A stretch of DNA of 64,000 nt from Tissierellales bacterium (GCA_030146705.1 JASLBE010000002.1:46574-110573); one strand, 5' to 3'. Shown: positions 1 through 9,138, counted from the stretch's first letter. Translations and numbers: made by a program. The notes: a model not told the origin generated them from the letters alone.

Positions 1-754
1 AGGTCTTGTCTATGACAACATTTATTTGCTGGACTGCAGATCCCAGTAGTACAGGTAGGGTCAACCCAAGTGCTTTTATAAGGTAGGGATCTCTTATGTT
101 TAACTTAAAACTAAACCTATAGCCCATATGCCTAACTGCTGGAACATGGGTTAAAAATTGCATAAGAGTACCAACTACTGTAACCACCATTAGCATTTCT
201 ATTTGCCCCTTTTTGGCAAATAACAAAAGGTAGGTTAAAAATATTATATTATAGGGTATGCCAGCAATGGCTGGTGGCCCAAATATTTTACTACTATTTA
301 AAAGTCCTCCTAGGACATGGGTCAGTCCCAATAGTACAACTATTGGTAGTCCTATCCTATTAAGTTTTACAGCTAAATCAAACTGGTCGCCCTTAAACCC
401 TTTTGCTAGAATTTTAATTATTAAGGGTGAGGCAAAAAATCCTATGACCATTATGGAAAGTGTTATTATAAGTACTAAGTTTATAATATTATTTAGGTAC
501 TGGAGCTTCCCTTTCTTGCCATGCTTTTCTTCTATTTCAGCAAATATAGGAATTATTGTTGTATTTACAGCAGACCCTAGGGTCCCTACTATTATCACTG
601 TTGCTGTCATAGCCACAAAATAAGTATCTGTTTCCATACCGGAACCAAACCTATTTGCTATTTGAATCTCCCTTAAAAAACCTAAAAACTTTGATATAAG
701 AGTCATTATAGAAATCATTGCAGCAGATTTTGCCAATGTATTTTTCTTACTCAT
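1..754 (-). CDS. murJ: Lipid II flippase MurJ (MviN family), 3' end missing
   Basis: MurJ flips the lipid-linked peptidoglycan precursor across the membrane. I translated the complement from an ATG at 754-752, preceded by a GAGGAG site. It gives 251 residues with no stop before the left edge, so the C-terminal half of a roughly 500-residue family lies outside the window. The start MSKKNTLAKSAAMISIMTLISK, the following FLGFLREIQIANRFGSG and then TDTYFVA are the typical first helix and loop of MviN/MurJ. Several hydrophobic helices follow, with the family feature GLLNSSKIFGPPA near residues 150-162. A related MATE-fold exporter is less likely because of the N-terminal signature. Confidence 0.88.
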   Translation of the reverse strand, partial: MSKKNTLAKSAAMISIMTLISKFLGFLREIQIANRFGSGMETDTYFVAMTATVIIVGTLGSAVNTTIIPIFAEIEEKHGKKGKLQYLNNIINLVLIITLSIMVIGFFASPLIIKILAKGFKGDQFDLAVKLNRIGLPIVVLLGLTHVLGGLLNSSKIFGPPAIAGIPYNIIFLTYLLLFAKKGQIEMLMVVTVVGTLMQFLTHVPAVRHMGYRFSFKLNIRDPYLIKALGLTLPVLLGSAVQQINVVIDKT

Positions 755-871
755 TATAATACTCCTCACTAATATATAATCTTGGCCATTTTTTGGCCCA
801 TATTTACAAACTACATTATATCATCTATAATATCCACTTACTAGATTCATTTATTTAATGGTAAAAAAATA

Positions 872-898
872 AAAGAGGCCTAAAACCAAGGCCTCTTT
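872..898 (-). terminator. Rho-independent terminator of the YvrJ/DUF2922/DUF1659 unit
   Basis: A 10-bp inverted repeat (AAAGAGGCCT with AGGCCTCTTT) is followed on the minus strand by a run of eight Ts with one A. It lies just after the stop codon of the YvrJ-like gene and before murJ. Confidence 0.8.
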
Positions 899-900
899 CA

Positions 901-1050
901 CTAATTTTTATTTACTTGCAAAATATTTTCCGATAGATTATTTATACTTTCTGATAGCCTATCTAGCTTTCCCTCTATCCTGACTAATAAATATATAGAT
1001 AGGACTATTGGAAAGCCAAAATTTGCTATACTAGTAAAGATAACTTCCAA
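901..1050 (-). CDS. YvrJ family small membrane protein
   Basis: This 49-residue protein starts at a TTG (1050-1048) behind an AGGTGGTGG ribosome site. It begins MEVIFTSIANFGFPIVLSIY and continues LLVRIEGKLDRL. The NFGFPIV..YLLVRIE core is the hallmark of the YvrJ family, single-pass membrane proteins of unknown function in Firmicutes. One hydrophobic helix is followed by an amphipathic tail. It is the last gene of a unit with DUF1659 and DUF2922 genes, an arrangement common in Firmicutes. The function is unknown. Confidence 0.82.
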   Translation of the reverse strand: MEVIFTSIANFGFPIVLSIYLLVRIEGKLDRLSESINNLSENILQVNKN

Positions 1051-1068
1051 ACCACCACCTACCTAAAA

Positions 1069-1284
1069 CTAAAATATATCTACTAATTCTCTTGTTATAA
1101 GCCTGGCTCCAAGCTTTTCCTTTAAGTCTTCACCCTTGTATTCAAAAATTCCTAGACCTATTACCTGGTCCATTTTCTCCTTCAAATCTTCCTCATCAAG
1201 CTCATCAATAGGGTCACTTATTGCAAGCTTAAAGACATAATTGCCCCCTGTTTTAAACCTTAATTCTAATGTTTTACTCCTCAT
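1069..1284 (-). CDS. DUF2922 family protein
   Basis: A 71-residue protein starting MRSKTLELRFKTGGNY, followed by FKLAISDPIDELDEEDLK. The opening beta strand, the KLAISDP-like segment and the acidic helix match the DUF2922 family. No function is established. It lies 14 bp after the DUF1659 gene and 18 bp before the YvrJ gene, so the three are very probably cotranscribed. No membrane segment is visible. Confidence 0.78.
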   Translation of the reverse strand: MRSKTLELRFKTGGNYVFKLAISDPIDELDEEDLKEKMDQVIGLGIFEYKGEDLKEKLGARLITRELVDIF

Positions 1285-1298
1285 CTTACCACCCCTTT

Positions 1299-1520
1299 CT
1301 AAGCCCTAGTTAACAAAGTTTCCTCCAGTTTGCTTATAGACTCTAGTTCCTTTTTTTGTAGGTCAACTATAAGCATTGCAAGGTCATAAACTTTACCATT
1401 ATCCACCCCAGCCTTTAAGCCAGTGTATGATTTACTTACAATTTTCTCCTTGCCTGTTAGGTCTTTTTCTTTGAATTTTAATTTCATAAATGTTTTTTCA
1501 TTTATTGAATTTACTCCCAT
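1299..1520 (-). CDS. DUF1659 family protein
   Basis: A 73-residue protein with an AGGAGGTGAG ribosome site immediately upstream. The pattern of a basic beta strand (KLKFKEKDLTGKEKIVSKSY), a GLK segment and a C-terminal helix (DLAMLIVDLQKKELESI) fits DUF1659. It is the first gene of the trio and is transcribed away from alanine dehydrogenase. No function is known. Low complexity and lack of catalytic residues suggest a structural or binding role, which is only inference. Confidence 0.75.
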   Translation of the reverse strand: MGVNSINEKTFMKLKFKEKDLTGKEKIVSKSYTGLKAGVDNGKVYDLAMLIVDLQKKELESISKLEETLLTRA

Positions 1521-1601
1521 TTTCTCACCTCCTGGTTAATAAATAGATTTATCTGATAAATCTTACTAATGTAAATTTTTAATATATTTTGATTAATTTA
1601 A

Positions 1602-1673
1602 GTGAAAATTCAATTATATGTGCTATAATGATTATGTAGGGGATAATTAATAAATTAATTTATTAAGGAGGAG
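1602..1673 (+). promoter_or_regulatory. Promoter and ribosome site of alanine dehydrogenase
   Basis: TATAAT at 1624-1629 with a weak -35 (GTGAAA, 1602-1607) at 16 bp spacing. AAGGAGGAG at 1665-1673 lies 6 bases before the ATG at 1680. Confidence 0.55.
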
Positions 1674-1679
1674 TATTAA

Positions 1680-2798
1680 ATGATAGTTGGATTACCTAAA
1701 GAAATTAAAGAACAAGAAAACAGGGTTGGATTAACACCTGCTGGTGTTAATGGTTTAGTAAACTCAGGCCATACCGTATATGTAGAAAAGGGTGCTGGAC
1801 TAGGTTCAAGCTTTACAGATGAAGAATATGAAGCACAAGGTGCTATTTTACTTGACTCTGCTGCTGAGGTTTGGGAAAAGGCAGAAATGATAGTAAAGGT
1901 TAAGGAACCTTTAGAATCAGAATATAAATACTTTAGAGAAGGATTAATAATATTTACTTATCTTCACCTTGCAGCATTCCCAGAGTTAACTAAGGCTTTA
2001 GTTGAATCTGGAACTATAGGTATAGCTTACGAAACTGTTGAACTTCCAGGACATCAACTACCATTACTTGCACCAATGAGTGGTATAGCAGGAAGAATGG
2101 CTATCCAACACGCTGCAATCTTCTTAGAAACTATAAGAGGCGGACAAGGTATATTAATAGATGGCGTTCCAGGAGTTAAGCCAGCTGAAGTTGTTATTGT
2201 AGGAGCAGGTAATGTTGGTACTGCAGCACTTAGAAGGGCTGTTGGACTAGGTTGTAGAGTTACTATCTTAGATGTTAACCTTGAAAGATTAACTTATTTA
2301 GATGATGTTTATAACGGTAAAATAGAAACATTATATTCAAATAACTACAATTTAATGGAAGCATGTAAAACTGCTGATGTAGTTGTAGGAGCTGTTTTAA
2401 TACCAGGAGCTAAGGCACCTAAATTAATAACTGAAGAAATTGTTAAGGCTATGAAACCAGGCTCTGTTATTGTAGATATAGCTATAGACCAAGGTGGTTC
2501 TGTAGAAACAGTAGATGCACCAACTACTCATGAAAACCCAATATTTGTAAAGCATGATGTTATCCATTATGCAGTTGCCAATGTTCCAGGAGCTGTTTCT
2601 AAAACTGGTACATTAGCACTTACTAACGCTACATTTAAGTATACTATGGCTCTTGCTAACAAGGGTTGGAAGCAAGCTCTTAAAGATGATCCAGCACTTG
2701 CTAAGGGAGCAAATACTATTAACGGAAAAGTAACTTATAAAGCTGTTGCTCATGACTTAGGTTACGACTATGTTCCAGTTGATGATTTCTTAAACTAA
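1680..2798 (+). CDS. ald: Alanine dehydrogenase
   Basis: NAD-dependent oxidative deamination of L-alanine to pyruvate and ammonium, a cytosolic amino-acid fermentation or nitrogen enzyme. The 372-residue length is normal. Residues R15, K75 (in IVKVKEP) and H96 (in TYLHLAAF) line the pyruvate site. GAGNVG at 175-180 plus D198 form the dinucleotide-binding loop, and D270 is the conserved catalytic acid. It is monocistronic, with its own promoter and a strong terminator. Arginine is mostly AGA here while neighbours use AGG, which fits a highly expressed gene. Confidence 0.96.
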   Translation: MIVGLPKEIKEQENRVGLTPAGVNGLVNSGHTVYVEKGAGLGSSFTDEEYEAQGAILLDSAAEVWEKAEMIVKVKEPLESEYKYFREGLIIFTYLHLAAFPELTKALVESGTIGIAYETVELPGHQLPLLAPMSGIAGRMAIQHAAIFLETIRGGQGILIDGVPGVKPAEVVIVGAGNVGTAALRRAVGLGCRVTILDVNLERLTYLDDVYNGKIETLYSNNYNLMEACKTADVVVGAVLIPGAKAPKLITEEIVKAMKPGSVIVDIAIDQGGSVETVDAPTTHENPIFVKHDVIHYAVANVPGAVSKTGTLALTNATFKYTMALANKGWKQALKDDPALAKGANTINGKVTYKAVAHDLGYDYVPVDDFLN

Positions 2799-2820
2799 TA
2801 AATTAAATTTTTATATAAAA

Positions 2821-2844
2821 AAAGTTCCTCATATGAGGAACTTT
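2821..2844. terminator. Bidirectional terminator between ald and the 5'-nucleotidase gene
   Basis: A 10-bp stem (AAAGTTCCTC with GAGGAACTTT) around ATAT, flanked by A-rich sequence on the left and T-rich on the right. It can serve both converging genes. Confidence 0.85.
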
Positions 2845-2858
2845 TTTATTTTATCCTA

Positions 2859-4796
2859 CTAGGCAGCAGGTTTTTCTTCTAGTAAATCTTTTACTATAGT
2901 AGCCGTCCTAGTAGTTCCATCCCATTTAACTTCGTAGCCTAATGCTTCAGATACAAACTTAAGTGGTAGGTAGGTCCTATTATTTACTATTAGGGCCTCT
3001 GTATCCATTTCTATTTTCTTTCCATTTACAGTAACAAATTTTTCTCCTATTTTAAGGCTAATATTGCCATCAATTTTAACAGTCCTAGCCTTAGGATCCC
3101 AGCTAATCTTATGTCCAAGATTTTCTGATATTACCCTAACTGGAACCAAGGTCCTATTATCCTTAATAAAAGGTTGACCACTAGTTTCATCAAACTTAAT
3201 TAAGTCCTTATTTATTGCAACCTTCACTCCATTAGTAGCCGGTTTTTCTCCTGCCTTTTTAATACTTATCCTAGCTTCAAGCTTAGGAGCAACAGTCTTA
3301 ACTTCCTTAAACTTATCCTTTAATAAGTCAGATAAAAGACCACCTTCACCAACAAAATCCTTGCCTTCAAACATAGTGTAGCCATCTCCACCAGCAGCTA
3401 TAAAATCATTAGTAACAACCTTATAAGTTTTATTTAAATCAATTTTTTCGCCAGCAATAATTGTATCTTCAACATTTACCCTCTTGCCAACTTCTTTACT
3501 TGGGTCAAAAGAGAATTTAATACCAGCAACTTGTGGGAAGTGACCAGCCTCTTCTGGGTAAGAATCAACACCTCTTTCAAGAGCCTTTACTATTTCTTCT
3601 CCAGTAGCTTCAACAACAGCCAGGGTATTAGTGAAAGGAACAGAAGTTATAATATCATTTACCTTCACATCTCCAGCCTGGATACTAGCCCTAATTCCAC
3701 CACCATTGGTAAAGGCTATATCTCCATTAACAGATTCTAGCATAGTATCTGCTATTAGGTTACCGAAATTTGTTTCCCTAGTCCTAACATTTCCTCTTTC
3801 TCCATCTAGGTCAACCTCTGTTTTACCAACAACTTCATCTAAAATAGGTTTATTTATTTCATCTATTTTTTCAATTTCTTTTAAGATACTTTCATTGGCA
3901 GTTAATTTCTTAGCTTCTTCATAAGGATATAAACTTTCTTCAGCCTTAACTAGTTTTCCATCCTTAACTTCAAGTTGAACAATACCAATATTTTTAGTAT
4001 AGGATCCAGCCTGAACTAGTAAAGTATCTCCAACTTTTTCATTAGTTTCTTCATGGCTATGGCCATCAATTAAAATATCTATTCCATCAACCTTAGAAAT
4101 AACATCCTTGGCAGTAGTAAGAGTAGTTCCCTCAACTCCCAAGTGGGCTAGACCTATAACAATGTCTACCTTTTCATCATCCCTTAATTTCTTAACAACC
4201 TCTTTGGCACTATCCACTGGGTTAATAAAGTCTATTCCCTCAGTATTTTTAGGATGGGACTTAAACTTAGTTTCTTCAGTAGTCAATCCAAAAATTCCAA
4301 TCCTTACCCCATCAAGTTCTTTAACCATATAAGGTTTGAAAACTTCTTCCTGGGATTCTTCCTTAAGAATATTTGCAGCAAGTATTGGAAAATCTGCCAT
4401 ATCCCTAAGTTCTAATAACCTCTTGTAACCATAGTTAAAATCGTGGTTACCTGGAGCCATAGCATCAAAGCCTAGTTCATTCATAAGCCTTATCATAGTC
4501 TCTCCCTCAGTAATATTTACCAAGGTAGTTCCATGAACTGTATCTCCAGCATTTAAAAGTAACAAGTTAGGGTTCTCTTCCTTAAGTAAATCCAGCTTAG
4601 TTTTTAACTTAGCAAAGCCTATAGCCCCTTCTCTTTCATCTTCCTTTACCCTACCATGGATATCATTTAAGTGGACAAGGATTATTTTCGTAGTAGGTCC
4701 TTCAGCAAAAACAACCTGGCCAACAGCCCCAAATACTACTCCAACAACCAGTAGTAAGGTAAGAATAATACTTAAAATTCTTCTTCTCTTATTCAT
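2859..4796 (-). CDS. Secreted 5'-nucleotidase/UshA-family phosphoesterase with C-terminal stalk domain
   Basis: A 645-residue exported enzyme that probably dephosphorylates extracellular nucleotides. A signal peptide (basic MNKRRR, hydrophobic core, cut near AEG about residue 32) comes first. The metallophosphoesterase domain shows LNDIHGR, NAGDTVHG, PGNHDFNYG, GLAHLG and DGHSHEE, all metal ligands of the family. The 5'-nucleotidase C-terminal domain shows NFGNLIADTM, NGGGIRA and AAGGDGYTMF. The last 110 or so residues are a copper-amine-oxidase-N-like stalk domain (RTLVPVRVISENLG and LPLKFVSEALGYEVKW), common in secreted clostridial proteins as a wall or surface module. No LPxTG is present. 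Monocistronic. Confidence 0.92.
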   Translation of the reverse strand: MNKRRRILSIILTLLLVVGVVFGAVGQVVFAEGPTTKIILVHLNDIHGRVKEDEREGAIGFAKLKTKLDLLKEENPNLLLLNAGDTVHGTTLVNITEGETMIRLMNELGFDAMAPGNHDFNYGYKRLLELRDMADFPILAANILKEESQEEVFKPYMVKELDGVRIGIFGLTTEETKFKSHPKNTEGIDFINPVDSAKEVVKKLRDDEKVDIVIGLAHLGVEGTTLTTAKDVISKVDGIDILIDGHSHEETNEKVGDTLLVQAGSYTKNIGIVQLEVKDGKLVKAEESLYPYEEAKKLTANESILKEIEKIDEINKPILDEVVGKTEVDLDGERGNVRTRETNFGNLIADTMLESVNGDIAFTNGGGIRASIQAGDVKVNDIITSVPFTNTLAVVEATGEEIVKALERGVDSYPEEAGHFPQVAGIKFSFDPSKEVGKRVNVEDTIIAGEKIDLNKTYKVVTNDFIAAGGDGYTMFEGKDFVGEGGLLSDLLKDKFKEVKTVAPKLEARISIKKAGEKPATNGVKVAINKDLIKFDETSGQPFIKDNRTLVPVRVISENLGHKISWDPKARTVKIDGNISLKIGEKFVTVNGKKIEMDTEALIVNNRTYLPLKFVSEALGYEVKWDGTTRTATIVKDLLEEKPAA

Positions 4797-4942
4797 ATGT
4801 TTCTCAACCTCCTAGTATTAGTTAAAATTTATTCTTCTTATATTTAATAATATTACATCTAAAATAAAATGCAATATAAAACCATAATGTTAAAGGCTAA
4901 AAACCCTATAAAAACTAGTGCCTTAAATTTTTTTATAATAAA

Positions 4943-4974
4943 AAAAGCAAAGTTATATTTATAACTTTGCTTTT
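4943..4974 (-). terminator. Terminator of the FprA gene
   Basis: A 14-bp perfect stem (AAAAGCAAAGTTAT with ATAACTTTGCTTTT) followed on the minus strand by a T-rich tract. It lies 20 bases after the stop codon. Confidence 0.85.
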
Positions 4975-4995
4975 AACCTAGTTAGGATTTATAAT

Positions 4996-6207
4996 TTATT
5001 TTTCTTCTTTTTTAAATGATTCAACAATACTATCTGCCATCATATCTAATTCATTTATATTTCCTTGTCTAACTGAAGAGTTTACTAAAACTTCATCTCC
5101 TAATACATGGAAATGTCTCATTTTATCTAATTCTGCCCTTATTTTATCTCCAGACTGTGGTGCCCAAGAACCATTTTCAATAACAGCTACAGTCCTATTT
5201 TGAAGGTTTAGTTCCTGCATATCCCTAATAAAGTTTGCCATTGGTGGGTAAATGTTTAAATTATATGTTACAGATGCTAAAACCATATGACTAAACCTAA
5301 AAGCTTCAGCTATTAAATATGAAGTATCAGTCTTAGAAACATCATACATTTTTATATTAGTAACCCCTCTTTCAGCAAGTCTTCTAGCAAGAGCTTCTGC
5401 TGCAGCTTCTGTATTTCCATACATAGTGCCATAAACTATTAAGACTCCTTCTTCTTCTGGAGTATAGCTTGACCACTTGTCATACTTATCTAGGATATAG
5501 CCTAGGTCAGTTCTCCAAACTGGTCCGTGTAGAGGACAAATTATTTTAATATCTAAACCAGCTGCTCTTTTTAATAGGTCTTGAACATGTGGACCATACT
5601 TGCCAACTATATTTGTATAGTATCTTCTTGCAGGTTCTAACCAGTCCCTATCAAAGTTAACCTCATCATTAAATAATCTACCATCTAGGGCTCCAAAAGT
5701 ACCAAAGGCATCTGCTGAGAATAATACTCCATCAGTCATATCAAAAGATACCATAGCTTCTGGCCAGTGAACCATTGGTGCATCTACAAAGGCAATTTCG
5801 TGCTTACCAAATTTCATTGTTTGGCCTGGTTCAACTTCAATTTCCCTACCATCTATTTTAAAACCAAATTGTCTCATAAACATGAAGGCTTTTTCCATTG
5901 AAATTATCTTTACATCTGGATACCTCATAATAACTTCATCTATACAAGCTGCGTGGTCTGGCTCAACATGGTTTATTACCATATAGTCAAGTGGTCTACC
6001 ATCTAAAACATGCTCTATATTATCTATAAAAGTTTGAGCTATTGACCAGTCTACTGTATCAAATAAAACTGTTTTTTCATCTAATAGTAAATATGAATTA
6101 TATGAAATCCCTTCAGGTATTGGGTGTATGTTTTCAAATAATTCTAATCTACGGTCGTTTCCACCTATCCAATATAGGTCTTTAGTTATTTTTCTTACAT
6201 TATACAT
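4996..6207 (-). CDS. fprA: Flavodiiron protein (FprA, A-type flavoprotein)
   Basis: A cytosolic diiron-FMN enzyme that reduces O2 to water or NO to N2O. The 403 residues divide into a beta-lactamase-like domain with all iron ligands visible (H80-x-E82-x-D84-H85, H147, D166, H227) and a flavodoxin domain from about residue 254 with the FMN loop VYGTMYGNTEAA. Such proteins normally take electrons from rubredoxin. The gene directly upstream, only 34 bp away, carries a C-terminal rubredoxin domain, so the two very likely form one operon and one electron-transfer chain. Family length is normal and no residue is missing. Confidence 0.94.
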   Translation of the reverse strand: MYNVRKITKDLYWIGGNDRRLELFENIHPIPEGISYNSYLLLDEKTVLFDTVDWSIAQTFIDNIEHVLDGRPLDYMVINHVEPDHAACIDEVIMRYPDVKIISMEKAFMFMRQFGFKIDGREIEVEPGQTMKFGKHEIAFVDAPMVHWPEAMVSFDMTDGVLFSADAFGTFGALDGRLFNDEVNFDRDWLEPARRYYTNIVGKYGPHVQDLLKRAAGLDIKIICPLHGPVWRTDLGYILDKYDKWSSYTPEEEGVLIVYGTMYGNTEAAAEALARRLAERGVTNIKMYDVSKTDTSYLIAEAFRFSHMVLASVTYNLNIYPPMANFIRDMQELNLQNRTVAVIENGSWAPQSGDKIRAELDKMRHFHVLGDEVLVNSSVRQGNINELDMMADSIVESFKKEEK

Positions 6208-6241
6208 ATATAATCCTCCCTATGCTCTTTTAAAATTTTTC

Positions 6242-8146
6242 CTAAGCCTTAATGAATCCGTCTTTTTCATCACCACATGATGGACAAGTCCAGTCTTCTG
6301 GTAGGTCTTTAAATAATGTTCCTGACTTGATTTCTTCTTGTGGGTCTCCCTTACCTGGGTCATATTCGTATCCACAACCATTACATACATAGTAGTCCCA
6401 AGTTGGTTCTACCTTTCTTGGAGTTGGACGCTTAATCTTAACCATTTCTCCAGCTGGTTTCTTTTCACCAGTATCTAAAGCCTTGGATAGTAATGGAACT
6501 ATTACAGAAACATCTCCAACTATTCCATAGTCAGCGTTTTTAAATATCTTAGCATTTGGATTATTATTTATAGCTACTATTGTAGAAGCATTTTTAATAC
6601 CCTTTAAGTGTTGGGCAGCTCCTGAAATACCACACGCTATATATAAGTTACCTTGGAATTTTTGTCCAGATAGTCCTACATATCTTTCAAGAGGTACTAT
6701 TTTTAAGTCTTCTGCTACTGGTCTAGAAGATCCTAGGGCAGCTCCAGCATTTTTAGCCAATTCTTTAACTGCTGCAACATCCTTATCAGAACTTGCTCCC
6801 ATACCAATACTTACAACTCTTTCAGCCGTATTAATAGGTTCATCAATTCCTATTCCAACTGTAAAGTCATATCCATCTTCCTTAAGAGCAGCCACTACTT
6901 TTGCAACTTGTTCTTCTGGGCTACCATCTTTAAGGATTATATTCTTTCTATATCCTGTTTCTGGAAGTTTTGGAACTCCTGGTGCTGCAGATTCAGGTTT
7001 TTGAATTTTTCCTAAAATATTAGCTGCAATAACCACCCTTTGAATTTCATTAGTTCCTTCATAAATAGTTGTTATTTTTGCATCCCTATATGCTCTTTCA
7101 ACTTCCATTCCTTTTAAGTATCCATTTCCTCCATGGATTTGAAGTGCATCATTTGTAACTCTTAGTGCCATATCAGAAGCATATTGCTTAGCCATAGCTG
7201 CTTCCATACCAAATCTTACTCCTGCATCTTTCATTTCAGCTGCACTATAAATTAAGAATCTTGCTGCCCTTAATTCAGTCGCTGCATCAGCTAATTTAAA
7301 AGATACACCTTGGTTGGCTGCTATTGAAGCACCAAATTGAATTCTTTCCCTAGAATATTCTAAAGCCGCTTCATAAGCACCTTGAGCTATACCTAAAGCT
7401 TGAGCAGCAATACCAATTCTTCCTCCATCTAGGGTCTTCATTGCTATTTTAAAACCTTGTCCTTCTTGTCCTAAAAGATTTTCCTTAGGAACTTTTACAT
7501 TATTAAATACTAGTTCAGCTGTTATTGATGAACGAATACCCATCTTGTCATATTGTTCTCCAAAGGTAAATCCTTCCCAGCCTTTTTCAACTATGAAAGC
7601 TGAAATACCGTGGTTACCCTTAGAAGGGTCAGTCATAGCAAATACTACATATATATCTGCTTCAATTGCATTTGTTATAAATATTTTATTTCCGTTTAAA
7701 ATGTAGTGGTCCCCATCTAATACTGCAGTAGTTTCTGTTCCAGATGCGTCACTTCCTGCATTTTCTTCAGTAAGACCAAAGGCACCTATTTTTTCACCCT
7801 TTGCAAGTGGTGTTAAATATTTTTTCTTTTGCTCTTCTGTTCCGAAAGCTTCAATTGGGTAAGCACCTAAAGAAGTATGTGCTGATAATATAACACCTGT
7901 ACCACCATCTACTCTCGATAATTCTTCAACAGCAATTGCATAACTTAAAGTATCAAGTCCCATTCCTCCATATTTCTTTTCATATGGAATTCCTAAAATC
8001 CCCATTTTACCTAATTTCTTAATTGCTTCCTTTGGAAACTTATTTTCCAAGTCTAAAGAAAAGGCAATCGGTTTTACTTCACTTTCTGCAAATTCTCTTA
8101 TTCTAGCTCTAAATTCTTCATGTTTCTCTGTAGTTGTATAAAGCAT
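6242..8146 (-). CDS. Three-domain fusion: acyl-CoA dehydrogenase, EtfA C-terminal domain, rubredoxin
   Basis: The true start is the ATG at 8146-8144, because a longer TTG frame from 8161 would include the GGGAGGT ribosome site. The 634 residues hold three domains. Residues 1-380 are an acyl-CoA dehydrogenase, with the catalytic base E363 in IYEGTNEIQR. Residues about 400-560 match the FAD-binding C-terminal domain of electron-transfer flavoprotein alpha (SSRPVAED, CGISGAAQHLKG, ADYGIVGD). Residues 585-634 are rubredoxin, with iron ligands C588, C591, C621 and C624. No EtfB or EtfA N-terminal domain is present. I infer that electrons pass from the ACAD flavin via the second FAD to rubredoxin and on to FprA downstream. 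The substrate is unknown. Confidence 0.93.
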   Translation of the reverse strand: MLYTTTEKHEEFRARIREFAESEVKPIAFSLDLENKFPKEAIKKLGKMGILGIPYEKKYGGMGLDTLSYAIAVEELSRVDGGTGVILSAHTSLGAYPIEAFGTEEQKKKYLTPLAKGEKIGAFGLTEENAGSDASGTETTAVLDGDHYILNGNKIFITNAIEADIYVVFAMTDPSKGNHGISAFIVEKGWEGFTFGEQYDKMGIRSSITAELVFNNVKVPKENLLGQEGQGFKIAMKTLDGGRIGIAAQALGIAQGAYEAALEYSRERIQFGASIAANQGVSFKLADAATELRAARFLIYSAAEMKDAGVRFGMEAAMAKQYASDMALRVTNDALQIHGGNGYLKGMEVERAYRDAKITTIYEGTNEIQRVVIAANILGKIQKPESAAPGVPKLPETGYRKNIILKDGSPEEQVAKVVAALKEDGYDFTVGIGIDEPINTAERVVSIGMGASSDKDVAAVKELAKNAGAALGSSRPVAEDLKIVPLERYVGLSGQKFQGNLYIACGISGAAQHLKGIKNASTIVAINNNPNAKIFKNADYGIVGDVSVIVPLLSKALDTGEKKPAGEMVKIKRPTPRKVEPTWDYYVCNGCGYEYDPGKGDPQEEIKSGTLFKDLPEDWTCPSCGDEKDGFIKA

Positions 8147-8643
8147 ACATTTACCTCCCAATATTTATTTGATACTTTGAATCTATTTTTAATATAAATT
8201 CTTACCTTTTTTGTATGATTTCATTGTATAGAAATCTTAATTTTTTTTACCTAGCTAGTATGATGTAACTTTAATTTAATTAAGTAATTTATATTGTGCT
8301 CAAGATTTAAAGTTTCTAATATTTAAATGTTTTATTTTATAATCTTATCTTACACTTCCTTAATACCCAGTTGATTTCTTTTTTACACATTTTATTCAAA
8401 ATTTTTTTAAATTTCCCCATTAATATCTTTTACCTAAAATATAAATTGGAAAAAATAGCCAATTAACCTAGCTTATATTTAAATTTTCCTATTAATTTTT
8501 TAAATATAAGAGAAAAATCCCTTAAGTTTATTCTAATAAATATAAGCCAGCCTAGGATACTTTTACAATAGTTATTTAAATTTAAGCTTCTAGCTATACA
8601 GATAAAAATATATAAGTATAATTAAATATAGAGGAGTGGTGCT
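8147..8643. other. AT-rich intergenic region, no gene seen
   Basis: About 500 bases between two divergent genes. I see no credible ORF, RNA motif or long inverted repeat. A TATAAT at 8617-8622 and GAGGAG near 8632 belong to ogt. The rest is very AT-rich and probably holds the promoter of the fusion dehydrogenase on the minus strand, but I could not fix its -35. Confidence 0.5.
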
Positions 8644-9108
8644 ATGTACTATTATACATATTTTATCAATGGACAAAACTTCACCATAGTAGAAGAAAAC
8701 AGGAAAATTATAAGGCTATTTACTGGGGATAAATTTAAGGCTCACGGCACAGAAAAACAAACCTTCCTAATTAAAAAAACCCAGGGTGAACTAGTGGACT
8801 ATTTTGCTGGTAGGCTTAAAAAATTTACTATTCCTATTAATCCAAGGGGAACAGACTTTCAACTTGCAGTTTGGAAAAAATTAAGGCTGATCCCCTACGG
8901 AGAAACTGCCAGCTATAAGGATATAGCTAAAAAAATAGGCAAGGAAAACTCTTATAGGGCTGTTGGTAATGCCAATAATAAAAATCCTATCCTAATTATA
9001 ATCCCCTGCCATAGGGTAGTTGGAAGTAATGGGAACTTAAAAGGATATGCTTCTGGTTTAAAGCTTAAGAAAAGACTTTTGGACCTAGAAAAAATAGCTA
9101 GTAAATAA
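8644..9108 (+). CDS. ogt: Methylated-DNA--protein-cysteine methyltransferase
   Basis: A suicide DNA repair protein that removes O6-alkyl groups from guanine. At 154 residues it has the short N-terminal domain and the C-terminal DNA-binding domain of the family. The acceptor cysteine lies in IIPCHRVVG, preceded by YGETASYKDIA (helix-turn-helix) and the arginine finger segment SYRAVGNANNKNP. It is monocistronic, with a GAGGAG ribosome site and a TATAAT upstream. The length and all motifs look intact. Confidence 0.95.
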   Translation: MYYYTYFINGQNFTIVEENRKIIRLFTGDKFKAHGTEKQTFLIKKTQGELVDYFAGRLKKFTIPINPRGTDFQLAVWKKLRLIPYGETASYKDIAKKIGKENSYRAVGNANNKNPILIIIPCHRVVGSNGNLKGYASGLKLKKRLLDLEKIASK

Positions 9109-9134
9109 AAAAAGATCCTCTTGGGACCTTTTTT
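9108..9134. terminator. Likely bidirectional terminator after ogt
   Basis: An imperfect hairpin (AAAAAAGATCC, loop, GGACCTTTTTT with one mismatch) lies between the converging ogt and DUF3841-like genes, with T-runs on both strands. Confidence 0.65.
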
Positions 9135-9138
9135 TATT

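Noticed and set aside
258..623. Plus-strand ORF of 121 residues at the left edge
   Set aside because: It lies antisense within murJ, which is recognised on the minus strand and runs off the window edge.
8147..8161. TTG start giving five extra residues to the ACAD fusion
   Set aside because: The extra codons include the GGGAGGT ribosome site of the ATG at 8146.
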